In this document: one piece after another, positions 37,214 through 49,457 of the stretch
Position numbering within the stretch: position 1 is the stretch's first letter
Layout of the letters: the number at the start of each line of letters is the position of its first letter
Origin: Auanema rhodensis
Taxonomy: Eukaryota > Nematoda > Chromadorea > Rhabditida > Rhabditidae
DNA length: 64,000 bases
Direction: 5' to 3'
Assembly: GCA_964057225.1 (NCBI GenBank)
Contig: OZ059898.1
Location: 5,022,001-5,086,000, forward strand
Program-made: the position numbers and the translations under genes
The notes under the pieces: generated by a model
Told to the model about the DNA's origin: nothing
Seen by the model: only the letters and a program-made list of their open reading frames with translations
Databases searched by the model: none

Positions 37214-37228
37214 CTAAAAGAAAATAAA
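37214..37228 (-). promoter_or_regulatory. Probable trans-splice acceptor before zinc-finger gene B
   Basis: On the minus strand the sequence TTTATTTTCTTTTAG ends two bases before the ATG at 37211. The gap to the upstream gene's stop is only about 170 bp. This is the usual arrangement for SL trans-splicing of a downstream operon gene in nematodes; use of the site here is inferred. Confidence 0.55.
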
Positions 37229-37381
37229 TGAAAAGAGTCAAGAGTATATAGATAGCAAAATGGTAGCGGTGAACTAAAGCTAAGTTTAAAAAAAAAACAT
37301 TATAAACTTTATATCACAACAACAATAACAATAACAAAAAAGAAAATCAATATAAAATTTATTGGCATCCTAGCTGTCAGT

Positions 37382-39551
37382 TTATTCGTTATATGTCTCG
37401 CGTTTTATTTTCATATTTGGCAAATCGTTTTTGTCGGGATAAATTGACACCAAATCCGAACCAGTGCTGACTCTCACCTTTAAAAACCCATAAAAAAACA
37501 AAATATACTACAAACTTACCTGATCAATAGTTAGCTCTGGACATATTTTGACAGTTTCCATAACAATTGCATCCATAACTTCTTTGCATTTTAAAATAGA
37601 AACAGAAGATGATACTTCAATAAATACTGAAGTGGTAGATTCTGATAACTGAAATAAAACTATTACGCATGGGTTTAAACAAATAAGAGATTAACGCATA
37701 GTATACTCTTAGACCTTTACAATTTGATTGCGAAATAATTTAAGTTGGAAACAATAGTAATAGAGTACCTTAGTTAAATCGCTATTTGTCATAGGTTGAA
37801 GGCTGATAACCAAACCATTGTCATCAGTAAGACATGGCAGTAATGGTTGCTGCTGGACCAAATGAAGATATCTAAATAGTTAACTGAATTTAAATTTTAA
37901 AAACTGGTTGAACTTATGTAAAGGATTCAGAGTACTTCGCTTCGTACGTTTTCGAGCCAATTCTGCATCACGCACAAGAGCATCCAATAACTCTTTTCCG
38001 CTGATCGGTATTTTTTTATGAAGAGCAGTAATCTGAAACAATGATTTAGATACTAAAATAAAAGTTAAATTAGATAAAAGAATTTTCCTTGAGTTTTCCA
38101 CCTACTTCTATTAACTTAGAAGAGAATCTACTACATCTACAGTATATATATAACTTACATGAATATTTTCAGCTGGTAGCGCTAAGTGCCTTAAAGGAGG
38201 TACAAAAGAATTTATTTCGTGAGTTCCAATAGCACCATCAGCACGATTATCACATAGGGTCGCGTGAAGATTTGTCTGAATTAGTATTTTAACATTTAAT
38301 TATAATAAATTAGACTAACTTGAATATTGATGAATTTTTTAAAGTTCTGCCCTTCAAGATTAAGATTCCTGAATACGCAACATACTAAATATTGGCGTAC
38401 ATCTTTAACAGATTGATCACTTTCAACAGTCATCTGAACAATGAAAAATAAAACAGAATAGAATATAAGAACATCTACATTTGGTACATCTGTATGGACA
38501 GTGATGGAGGGAAAAGCAGAATCAGTCGTTTCGTCATTGTCCACAGTCTCCAAACCAATGGTCTTGGTCTTTTTTGGTTGATTTTGCGCTGCTTTTGATA
38601 TAGCTGTAAGAATGCTAGAAACCTGAAGAAAAACATTTTTTTAAATAATTAAAAAACAATCACCTTGGCACGTTTATCGTTCGTTAACTTATTGAATCTA
38701 CTATCTTTGAAAGAATTTCCTGATAAATCCAAAGATTTAATCTTGGGATATCTTGAAATTAAATATAAAAAACAATAAAATGTGTGATTAAAACTTAGCC
38801 AGGACTCCTGGTGACTCAACAAGAGTGTTATTAGAAAGATTAAGATCTTTAATTTGAGGTATTTCAAATTCTTCAGGTACCTGAAACATATTAACAGGTA
38901 AAATAATTGTATAAGATTCTACCTCTGATATCTCGTTGTGGGATATGTTAACAGTATGCAGCTTGACAAAACCGGGCAGGCAAAGGCACAATGGAACTTT
39001 TGTCAATTTATTATGAGAAAAATCAGCAACTAAAAGGGAACTCATGGGTGTCATTTCATTCAAACCTTCATTAGTTATCTGGAATAATATTAAGTGAACG
39101 AGAAAACTCAAATTGAAGTGAACTTGATTTTGTGTGACTATCAAAGACTGAAGCTTTTCTAACTTTGATAATGATTTTGGAAGTCCAGATAGTTCATTAT
39201 TACTAACGTCTACAAAGGTTAAGTTAGTCAATTCTCCTATAAAATATAAATGAACGTTATATAAGTTAAATTAAGAACCGAAAATATCAGGCAGCATTTT
39301 TAATTGATTAAAGCTCAATACTAAGCGTGTAAGCTCATTACAATTTCCCACATAATTATACAAAACAGAAAGTTCAGAATTTTGAATCGAAACAAAATTC
39401 AACCGATTATCCTGAAAAAAATTGTGTTTGCTCATATGGTTCTTTGTCTTACTGAGTGAAAAGCTTTCTTTTGCTCATCTTCATCACATAATGATGGATT
39501 GTTTTTGATAATAAGCTCATGCTTCTCATCTAGAACATCAGACTTTCCCAT
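37382..39551 (-). CDS. LRRC47-like leucine-rich repeat / B3-B4 domain protein
   Basis: ATG at 39549-39551 (MGKSDVLDEKHELIIKNN), stop TAA at 37382-37384. The N-terminal half has leucine-rich repeats, for example LTRLVLSFNQLKMLPDIFG, LTFVDVSNNELSGLPKSL, LVADFSHNKLTKVPL and IKDLNLSNNTLVESP. The C-terminal half resembles the B3/B4 domain of the phenylalanyl-tRNA synthetase beta chain, with ITALHKKIPISGKELLDAL and a terminal VRVSTGSDLVSIYPDKNDL segment. This combination and order are characteristic of LRRC47; the molecular role of that family is poorly defined. A minus-strand AATAAA lies about 20 bp past the stop. It sits between L17 (about 185 bp upstream) and zinc-finger gene B (about 170 bp downstream), all on one strand. 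Confidence 0.88.
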
Positions 39552-39736
39552 TCCAGTAAACTTAATAAACATATATACATATATATGTTAATTAAATATT
39601 AAAGAAGATATAACACGCAAAACACATTTCTATATCACAAAAACTCTTTGAAACAATTTATATATATATATATATAACTATACATATTACAACAACAAAC
39701 AATATCATTCTATAATAAAGACATAACAGACTAAGA

Positions 39737-40463
39737 TCAAACTTTTTGTAATGATTGCAGCTTTTGATTTAAGCTTTCTCGTAAAAGAATGTTCAACAAA
39801 TTATTCGAATTAATCTTTTCTTGAGCCTCAACAGGAGGAAAAGGGTGACCTGAAAATGAAAAGTCTTAAAACTTCTGAACAGTGAACAGTACCATCGATT
39901 TCCAATACTGCAATGTCATATCTTTTCCAATATTCTCTTTTATTCTGAATGAATTGCTGCAGTCGTTGTGTAGGAAGGCGATAGATAGTTGTGAATGGAC
40001 CCTCTCGATCAACAAATCGTGGAACAATAACCTTAATTCAATACAACTGTTTATAACTTATAATATGATCGTACTTCATTCATTTTCGAAATCAAATCTT
40101 TCTCTGGAAGCCACCAATCCATCATTTCTGCGGTATATTCATCATGAGGTCCCCTTTCTACTCCAAGTTGAATTAGCTAAAAGTAATAGTATGATTACAA
40201 ATTGTTTTAAGATCATACTCTCTCTAAATAAGGTCTGGCTTCTACTGCCCTATTCCAAGGAAACTCTGCTCTTTCTTCCCGTACCATTCTTGTAACTATT
40301 TTTCTAAGAACCTAAAGACAAAAAAAAATGAGAATAAGAAGAAAACTCTAACCTCAAGTCTAGCACGTTGACTAGGTTCAATACCACCAGTTTTCAATTT
40401 TTGTGGCACATGCCCTATTGTTGCTCTAATTCTAGGCAAAGTATGCAAGGCTCTACCAGTCAT
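39737..40463 (-). CDS. mrpl-17: Mitochondrial ribosomal protein L17 (bL17m)
   Basis: ATG at 40461-40463, stop TGA at 39737-39739, five exons with short introns. The protein, about 185 aa, starts MTGRALHTLPRIRATIGHVP and continues with the L17 core (EPSQRARLEVLRKIVTRMVR), then LIQLGVERGPHDE, and ends in a helical tail. Length and motif order match mitochondrial bL17, a large-subunit protein near the peptide exit tunnel. An acceptor-like TTATTTCAG about 57 bp upstream of the ATG could be the trans-splice site. It is the first gene of a probable three-gene cluster with LRRC47 and zinc-finger gene B; KSR lies about 600 bp further upstream on the same strand. Confidence 0.88.
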
Positions 40464-41066
40464 TATTCTATTCTATGATAAAAGCAGCTATATTTTTATG
40501 ATAATTGATAATATTGTTGTGCACCTGAAATAAGCCAAACAGCGTAAGCGCTAGGCTTTCTAATAGGCGCACAAACAAAGAAATAGTAAAATGCGGATTA
40601 ATACCACAGATCCAACACTGACATTTACATAGGCTTATTAATGATTTATTTATACCCACAGAGATGAGAATATTAGACTAATCATTCGTCCTACAGGATA
40701 TATTTAAGCGCATCAGATAATCACAGAGAAGGACACATATAAGTTATTTTTCCAAAAAAAATTTAAATGAAGAAAGAAAGAAAATGACATGCACAGGAAC
40801 TAGTTGTTTCCCTGATCTATTGCTACAGCATGTGCAGTTGCTAACAACGGTATTATACCAATACATATAACAGCACTTGTGCGGAGTTCCTTAGGGAATA
40901 TCTTATCATTGCGGAAGGTTACTGTGGAAGATCATTTTCTCAAAACCTTTCATCTACAGATATTTTACACAACCTGTAATGTAGGAAAACTAGCTAATAT
41001 GAGAACAAAGAGCGGAAATCAGGAAGGCACGACATAAATAACTATGCTCTGACTAGACTATACAGA

Positions 41067-44000
41067 TCAAAACAAGGATTCATAGCTACGCATAGCCGGA
41101 AATGAAGGACTCCGATCCAAACGCTTTCTAGGTAAGTTGATGAGTAGAGTAAGAATTTCACTAAAAGAAGGCCGATCAGCCCCAGAAAAGCTCCAGCACC
41201 TCATCAGCAACTCCTAAAAAAACAAAGATCAAACAATGAAAGCATTTAAATAAAACCACCGACCACCGCATTAGCTTCAAGCTTCGACATTTAATTAAAA
41301 TACACTGACCTTTACTTCGCGTATAGCTTTAATATTATGCATTGGAGCCTTCATTCCATTCCCAACCATCCAGATAATCGTATCAGATTGTTCCCATGCC
41401 CATGGGAAGGAATATGTAAGTAATTCATACCATATTGTACTAGAAAAATAATAAAAACCAGAGGCTTAAAAACGAGGTACCTGAATGCGTAAACGTCAGA
41501 GCTTTCGGAGAAGGGTAGATCATTGAGATCACTGCTTAGAGCACGGATAAGCTCAGGAGCAAGATAAGCCAACCAGTGGCTGGGAACCAGTAAAGAATTA
41601 TTCCTGAAGATCCTAACATGAAATATATTATAACGTCATTTATACCTCATAGGATATGCTAGACGCTTCATATCGAAAGTCCCAAAATCGGTTATAACAA
41701 CTTTATTTTTACTTTCTATGAAGATATTTTTAGAACGCAGATCTTTATGTATTATGTTCTTGGTATGCAAGTAAGAAATACCCTGAAACGTATTAACAAA
41801 AACTACAACTAATCTTTTAAAAAACATACCTGACATACTTGTGTAGCTAATTGGAGAACAACACTGATATCCAAGCGTTCATTAGATTCGTGAATTGCTC
41901 GGTGAAGAGAAGGACCTTTACAAAGACTCATAACGATGCCAAATCGATCATTTTCTTGACAATACCCAAGAAAGAGTACAATATTGTCATGTCTCGTGTT
42001 CTTAAATTAGTTTGAAAGTTAAAATCATCAGTCGCAATAAACAAACCTTGTGCGCGACAACATCAGATTTGAATTCTTCTAATCGTTTAACCTCCTCAAC
42101 GTGATCCATGTTTAAAAATTTGACAGCTACGTCACCGAAATGATACCCACGCAAAACCTAATTTAAAAGTTGACTTAACAAACATAATCAAGCACTCACA
42201 TAACCAAATCTGCCTTTACCAACAAGGCTATTACGCTTGAAATCGATTTCAGAAATCGCGATGGTGACTTCATTCCAACTTGCCTTAAGTAGCGTGATAT
42301 TAGAAAAACAGTTAGAAAAGAAAAAACCTGAGCATTTGGACCACGAATTGTCATTGTATTCCAGCGATTTCGCTCAAGTCTGTTATCAAGGCTCCTACTC
42401 TCCGATTCATCACTATTTACAAGATCAGTCTACAATCAAAAGCATTTATGTTAATAAGTCTAATTAGATAAGCATACGTTCGTACTACCCGTAGAATCAG
42501 CAACCAATGTTCCTTCACTTCCATCTCCAACAAAGCTACTCGAGTGAGTGGACGACACTGTGCCCAATAAATAATCTCTATAAACCAAAATTAGTTGAAA
42601 AAAAATTCAAAATCTCACGTTGAAGTTTCTGGCAAAACAATATCCGGAACTTCAGGAACTGTGTCAGGAAACGTAAAATTTCGCTCAAGAGCTCTAGACT
42701 GTCCAGCACCCACGTTATATGGGCTATTAACAGAGCCCATATCTTTAAACATAAAGAGATAAATTTATAATAAAAAAGATTTCATACTTAAAGGAAATGC
42801 TGGAGTACTAGGTGCTGAGCTATTAGTGGAAGAAGAGCTATCGACCACTGCAGCGTTTTCGGGATATTGAAATGCAGGCTCATTGAAAGATCGGGAGGAT
42901 GGAATACTTGCAGAAGGAGGGTCGTTCCACATATCCTATTAGGAAATAGATTTAATCAATTTCATAAAAGATAAAAACATACGCCATTGTTTTGTTCAAC
43001 TAATCGATCAAATAATAAACGAATGTGTTCAGGAGTTAGCCCACACGTATCTCCAATCCTATTTTTACATTGAGAATGAACCTTCCATCTTTATAGCAAA
43101 GTATATAAGCGAACTGGATAAAATAACTTACTTGCAAGTTCGACATTTTTCCCAGGACGTGAGAAATCCAAAGCCAAGTGGACGCCTACACAGCCGGCAC
43201 ACTGAAAACACGAAAAAGTTACTTTAACCCCATTTATAATTGTACTTGAATCACCACTTCTTAAAAAATATTTAGTTGATCGATGCCATTTATGTGGAAT
43301 AGCGTGTACCAAACGAGATGTCTTCGGTGACTTCACTGAAAAATACAACCGTTCTCGACAAAATGGACTGGATGAATAAGTATTGAGATATTCAATTCGC
43401 GCGATGATACATATTAAAACGATAAAAAATGAGTATTGATATTATAAATGAAACTTACGATATTCTATTAACCAAAAAAAGTATGCAAGTATAAAATAAA
43501 AGTTGACTTACTATTTAACTGCATGCTCGTGGACTGCACCATGCGCCCAGCAGATCCTAATGTTGGAGTTGAATGAGCTGAACCAGCCATAGGTGATGAA
43601 GGTGATAACGTAGACCTTCCGGATAACACTGACAATGATCCACTACCAGATGCTGATCGACTTTAAAAAAACATGAAATTTCTAGATGAAATCAAAATAT
43701 TACTAACCTGTGCCCACTTGCCATATTTGGAGTACTGGGAAAAGAGCCACATGGATCACTATCTAACCCAGGAGACTCACGTCCTTCGTCACCCCTGGAA
43801 AAATAAAGCAGCAAATTAATAAATATTAAAAGTAAATTATACCTAGCTTGAATATCTACTGGAGCTAAAAGATAACGGGGGCTTGGAGGACTAGCAGATT
43901 CAGCACTAGTATCTCTCCATGCATCAGCTTCTAGAAAAATACGTTCAAATCATAAAAATAAGCTCAACCTAATTAACGTACTCGATGACACGGGGGAATA

Positions 44001-45064
44001 AACCGACCAAGATAGTTGTTTATCCGTGAATGAAGATTCTCTACGTCCTAAATCAAATAATATAATTGATAAAAGTAAATTGATTTCTGAATCACCTATG
44101 AATGAGCAAAAACATTGATAAAAGCATCCACCCATGGATAATTAAAATAACCAAAGTTAAAGAAGGCAAAATTGACGAAATATAGCGATGGGGCTGCGCA
44201 AATGAATGGTGGGAATGATAAATGGTCATAGCGAACAGATCAGGTTGTGCGTACGATAGTGATTGATAACAGAACTAAATGTGAGAGGACTGCTAAGAAA
44301 TGTTTTTCTCTGAATTTCATTGCCTGGACGTCAAAATATATAACTTTGTCTAATTCAAGAAAAAAATATTTTAAAAAAGTGAAACATAGGGTGGACGCTC
44401 AAGAATATGATAATGAATCTTAAAAAACACGTACCCTTCAACGCTTCCAGATAACTATTAGCGATGTCACAAGAACGGAGTATTCTTTTTTTCGATTCAG
44501 GTGAATAACGCCCACGATCCGCAAGCAGATTGGTCTAAGAAACAGAGCAAATAAAGTTTGAGGGAAAGCTTTACAAAGCGAGCATACCTCTTTTCGAGGC
44601 TTTTGGATCATAACTAATATATCATGAATGCCGCATAACTCCAAGTGTCGGATGTTCGTCGGAGATAAACCAATAAGTCTTAACCAGTCCGTAAGTCGCG
44701 GTCTTAAAGGTGATGACCGAGAATGAGGTGGGCGTGATATCAAAACACGGGAAAGCAAACGAATCAACCGAGCCTATGTGCGTGGTTAAGTATTGAAAAA
44801 ATTATTTGTCCAAACCTCAAAAGCAACTAATTCTGCTTCTTTCAAGTTACCTACTTGGCCCTCATACTTTTGGGCAAGTGATTCGAATTCCTGTAGAGCA
44901 GAATAATAATCAGAATGTGCTACTGCTGTCCTACTAGTACTAGCCTAAATATTTTTTAAAAAATCAATAAATAGAAATTAGAGAGTGCAAACCTCTGGAG
45001 AAGTCGCATCATGGTCACTACGGAAACTTGAGTGAGCAACTTCCGAAACCGAACTCCCGTGCAT
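41067..45064 (-). CDS. ksr: Kinase suppressor of Ras (KSR)
   Basis: Stop TGA at 41067-41069; best start ATG at 45062-45064 ([17 protein letters not shown]). The frame is open a little upstream behind an acceptor-like site, so an earlier exon is possible. Order: an N-terminal conserved region ([20 protein letters not shown]), a C1-type zinc domain ([14 protein letters not shown], then [32 protein letters not shown]), a Ser/Pro-rich linker, and a C-terminal kinase domain. The kinase has a glycine loop [17 protein letters not shown] with the ATP-binding lysine present, catalytic loop [13 protein letters not shown] (ITDFGTF) and APE (YLAPELI). HKDLRSKN in place of HRD...N is a KSR signature. The protein scaffolds RAF, MEK and ERK downstream of Ras. 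Whether it is the ksr-1 or ksr-2 counterpart cannot be decided by eye. Confidence 0.92.
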
Positions 45065-46371
45065 GCCCAATACAGTCAGATCCGCCTTTTATACATAGGA
45101 TTATACATTGATTATTAAATAAATTCTGGAAAAAGAACATCATATTTTTTAAACAACAGCTGCTCAAAAAGACCGGATTAATGTCATCAAATGATAAGGT
45201 GCAATAACATTTACAAGCATGAACTGAGAAAATTTGAAACATTCAATTAATGTAGCTTTGTAAAAAGGAGTAAAGTTGTTAAATAAAAAATAGGTCGTTA
45301 AAGAAATAATTGATCTTAAAAAAAAAAACAAAAATCATTCTCGCTCCAAAGGGGCGTGGCAAAAATACAAACGTTATGCGGCGCATGGAAGCTGCGTAAA
45401 CAGCTCACATGCAACTCAAAATCTTTAGCAATTCCTGAATTAACAACAACAAGTTCAAAAAATTAATAATCGAAGAGGGTTCCCAAGATTGGAGTATATT
45501 GCATGTACTGTATTAATTACAGAGACATACAGTTGGAAAACTAGTTTGAAAGTGCGAGCAAGCTAAGAACAACGGCGATAGGGCTATAGGATAGATGAAA
45601 TGGACTGCCCTCATAGATCTTAAAGAAGCCCATGTATCAAAAGCTTCTAAGTCTACCATGACATTTAGCGTCAACTAATTACATTTTTCAAGGAAAGAGA
45701 AGACCTGTCCGTATAATTGATCCTATTTGAGACATATCCATTAGCTATATAAACACTACTTAAGCCAACAAGCAATTGTCCAGGTCCCAGTGTAAGTGTG
45801 AATGTGAAAGCCATATTGCTTTCTCTGCTCATTGCAAAAAATACTTCAGGTAGTACTTAACAACCATTATAGACATCGAGAAGTAGACTGATCAATCAAT
45901 TTATGCGTATTTTTTAAAATATGAAAATGAATATTCATCAGATCTATTATTCAGTTCTTCATCTTTGTGCAGCCTGTGTGTCTGCAAAAGTGGCTATCGG
46001 TAATTTTAATTATTCTGAATCAGAAATTTGAGTAAGAGCAGCTTCTGGTTACCTGTTAAAAAGAATGAGATATTTAATATCTTTGATTTATGTTGCATTG
46101 AAGATTTTCCACGTTGTTGTTCAAGTTAAAGATATATTTTGACACACAATGTTAAAAGGCCAATTGCTCTATCATCTATGCATCACGTATTGTTCTAGTT
46201 TTTTGTTTTTCATATCTTTTTGTTTGTTTTCTGATCATTGAGTTGAACTGACATGCCTCGAGGATGATGTTTTCTTCCTGATTGGCATATTTTTTCATTG
46301 ATATAATAATAAAATAAAAATCCACACAAAACGATACAAATGAGACTATGAACCCTTACACAAGAAGGATC

Positions 46372-46470
46372 TTAATCTGAGGTCTCACTCTTTGTCGACA
46401 TGAACGTTCTGATGTCAGAAGAGCCCCCAGGCGAATCCGGCGAATATGGAAGGTTCAATTGACTTCGCGT
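46372..46470 (-). CDS. Candidate terminal exon, unknown gene
   Basis: The minus-strand frame reads LNLPYSPDSPGGSSDIRTFM and then STKSETSD, stopping at TAA 46372-46374, in a GC-richer patch. The composition looks like a real protein C-terminus, but the acceptor is weak (gcgaag) and the opposite strand is also open. It could be the last exon of a gene whose first exon is at 48703-48788. Confidence 0.3.
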   Translation of the reverse strand, partial: TRSQLNLPYSPDSPGGSSDIRTFMSTKSETSD

Positions 46471-48702
46471 AATTATGGAAGGAGAAAAGATTTATGCCCA
46501 ATCTTCGTTCTTTTTCATTTCATATTCTTTATTCTTTTCAATTTTCTTTTAGATTTCAACTTTCTGGCGTATCTTTTAGGTCTAGAATTTTCCGGAAGAA
46601 CTGGACGAGGTCGTTTCAACATCCTTTTAACTCTTATGGTAGTCGTTGTTGTCTTCTGCTTCATTGATGTCCAGTCCGACACCCATGCCTTTCCCTCTTA
46701 CGATCCTCCGCTTCAACTTCCTTTTTCAATCTCTCATATCCCCCGATCTTCCTGTCTTTCGTTCTCTCTCAATTCCCCCCTCTATTTCATTTACACTTTT
46801 CATCTTCTTCACTTTCGTACTCCTTGATTCTGATTCTTTTCTCTTCAAAATTTCACTCATCGACATCCCGACTCAAGAATAAGGCTTACCCTAATTCATT
46901 TTTCATACATTCTCTCGTAATGTCTGGTCAAGCTCAAGAATCGATTACCTTTTCTCTAGAGTTTCCTATTAGATGCTTAAGAATAGATCACGAATGTACT
47001 TTACCTTGATCATAGTGGCTGTATATAACCTTCAAAAATTAAGTTTTTATTCACTTCTTAGTAAATAAGGCGAAAATATTTCAACAAAAATTTTATCCCC
47101 CCTAATTACAACTTTACCTTTTCAGCATTACACGATCTGAGGAAATGTGATATACTCTGTAAACTTAAGAGTATGACATATTAACCCAGAAGGCCAAGCT
47201 TCAAAAGAATATCTTGAATGCTTGAAGATTTATTAAGAATTTTCTTCCAATGCCATTCTTAATAATATATTCGTATTTTTGATTTCAAAAATTCAATTTC
47301 CGTCATAAGAAATGAAATCGAAAAAGGCAGGATCTTCAAGCAGCAATCTTGACGAAGTCGTCATCATTGCCAAAAAATTCTTCACAAAACCTTGTTTGTC
47401 CTTCTCGTCCTTTCTTCAACTTCCCCATCTTCTTCATGTCCCATTCTCTCTTATGTCTTTTCTTTCTTTTTCTATTTCTCACAGTCATTCAGCTCATACT
47501 AATGTTGATGTTTTTTTACTATTTGATTTTTCCTGTTTATTGTCAATTATTATATATGGTATGTTGTGATGTTTACCTTGTTTCTACTTTCGAATTTCAG
47601 AGGCTTATTTTTGACTATGTTGTTCATATCGTTTAAGACTGTTAATCTTCATTCATATAGTCTTCTTCCAATTTTAATATGATTCTTATCCTCGCGTTCG
47701 TACTTGATTTACCTATCCTTTCCAACTTCTGTTAATGTTCCTTTCTTATTCATTCTTTCTATGATCGCTTTACACCTATCTCAACATAACATTAGTACCG
47801 CATATACAGAGGATAATCCTTCTTAACGTGTGATCGAAACCTTGACCTTGCTTCTTACCATTGCAACCATTCCACTGTATCATCACTCTTTACCGGCTCC
47901 GGGCTATTGGATTCGCATGGTTATTGTGCAAGACAAAGTATAAAAGAAAAAAAGAGAGAGGTAGACGAAAGGGGAAGATCAGCCAATGTTAGGCTTTGGA
48001 CCAAATTGCATAGGGCTGGAAGTTGCCAAGGTCAACAAAAATCATTAATACTAGTTCTCATACGTATTTACATTTTGAATTTAAATCCTCACCATATTAC
48101 CTTTCTAATTTAATTTTAATGTATTATTTATTCTTTTATCTCATCCAAAAAAAACTATATTTTTTATATTTCTAACATATGAGTTGAAAAAATGTTTTCA
48201 AATTCCTTTTATATTTTATCATTTTAGAATTTTTCTTTTTTTTTTACTGAACTCGTTTATATCTTTTTTCTTATTTTGTTCTTTTATCTCTCTACTACTT
48301 TTTGAAGTTTTTTTCTCACTTCTATATATGACTGGTGTCACTGTCTATTCATCTGAAATTCTAAAAGAATATTCAATGAACTGATGAAACATAAAGTTTT
48401 TACTCATATTGTACTGATCATTTTACTTTAATAATATTCATTATAGAATCTTTTACTAGTTAGATTATTAAACATATATACAATGTATATTGACACATAT
48501 AAATGAAACATTTATGTTTGTCTTTCAAAACAAAATTATGTAGTATTTTGGAAGTTTAAAATAGAATAATTTTCCAAATTCTAAACTTAGATTATTAAAA
48601 TTAAATTCTATATACTTCTTTGATTTAGTTTTATTCTTAATAATAAATTTCATTTATCATCATAATTCGAGCCTGCGAGTTTTCACAGCGTATTCTGCCT
48701 AC

Positions 48703-48788
48703 GGGGTATGCTTTAGTTTCTTCTCATGCACAATCACGTCATGCATCTCAACATTCAGTATTATGTTCTCAGCTGTCTTCTTATTCAT
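48703..48788 (-). CDS. Candidate first exon, unknown gene
   Basis: After a good acceptor (atttcatttag) the ATG at 48786-48788 opens a frame MNKKTAENIILNVEMHDVIV and on to HEKKLKHT, with a possible donor gtaggc. The arrangement suits a trans-spliced first exon. The plus strand also has an open frame here, so strand and coding status are unsettled. Confidence 0.3.
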
Positions 48789-49457
48789 AGTACCTAAATG
48801 AAATATTGAGTTAATGAAGATTATAAAAAAATTTTCAAATTTTAACTTTCAATTTCTATATTTTAATATGAAATTTACATTAAAAAAAAGAACCGTTATC
48901 CATATTCTCTGCTTTCCTTTCCCATCCTGATGTTGTTTTCTTTCTATTAGAAACAAAGTCTCTCAACCAATCATCTTTTGAAACGGCCAAATTTTCACTA
49001 AAGAAGTGGGCCGTTTTCTTTACTTTAAATAGAACAAATTCTTTTTGAACTCATCCTCAGCATTTGACAGATTTTTTTCTATTTTACTAGTTTGGGAAAG
49101 AAAATAACCATGACAAGTATGACCTCAAAGTTATGTAAATCAAAAGAATGCCTTTTGACCATAAAGAACATTGGTGTTTCCTACTTGTAATTCTATTTGT
49201 TTTCTTTTTAATTTCATAACTTTTCATTTTTGTATGTACATTTACATATCTATTGTAAATGTAGTATATGCTTACATACATCTTTCTAAAAAAAATATTT
49301 CCTTCTCACACAATTTATGTAATTACTAGCCTATTCCTCAGAGAAATGACAATTAAGAATTTTTGATAATATCGTCAATTTTCCATTTTCATCTCAACCA
49401 ATTGTGCTAATTTCAAAACCTCTTATTCAGGTAACTCAGCCTATTATTGATTTAAAC

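Larger units (their letters stand above)
45065..49457. other. Gap with ambiguous coding-like islands
   Basis: No gene can be assembled. Coding-like islands occur near 45700-45830 (minus), 46372-46470 (minus), 47310-47400 (both strands), 47885-48030 (plus) and 48665-48790 (minus, possibly plus). Polypyrimidine-biased plus-strand blocks lie at about 46.7-47.0 and 47.4-47.5 kb. The rest is AT-rich. Confidence 0.4.

Noticed and set aside
46459-46827. 122-codon plus-strand frame
   Set aside because: Phe/Leu/Ser-rich through a pyrimidine block; a different strand and frame look more coding at its left end.
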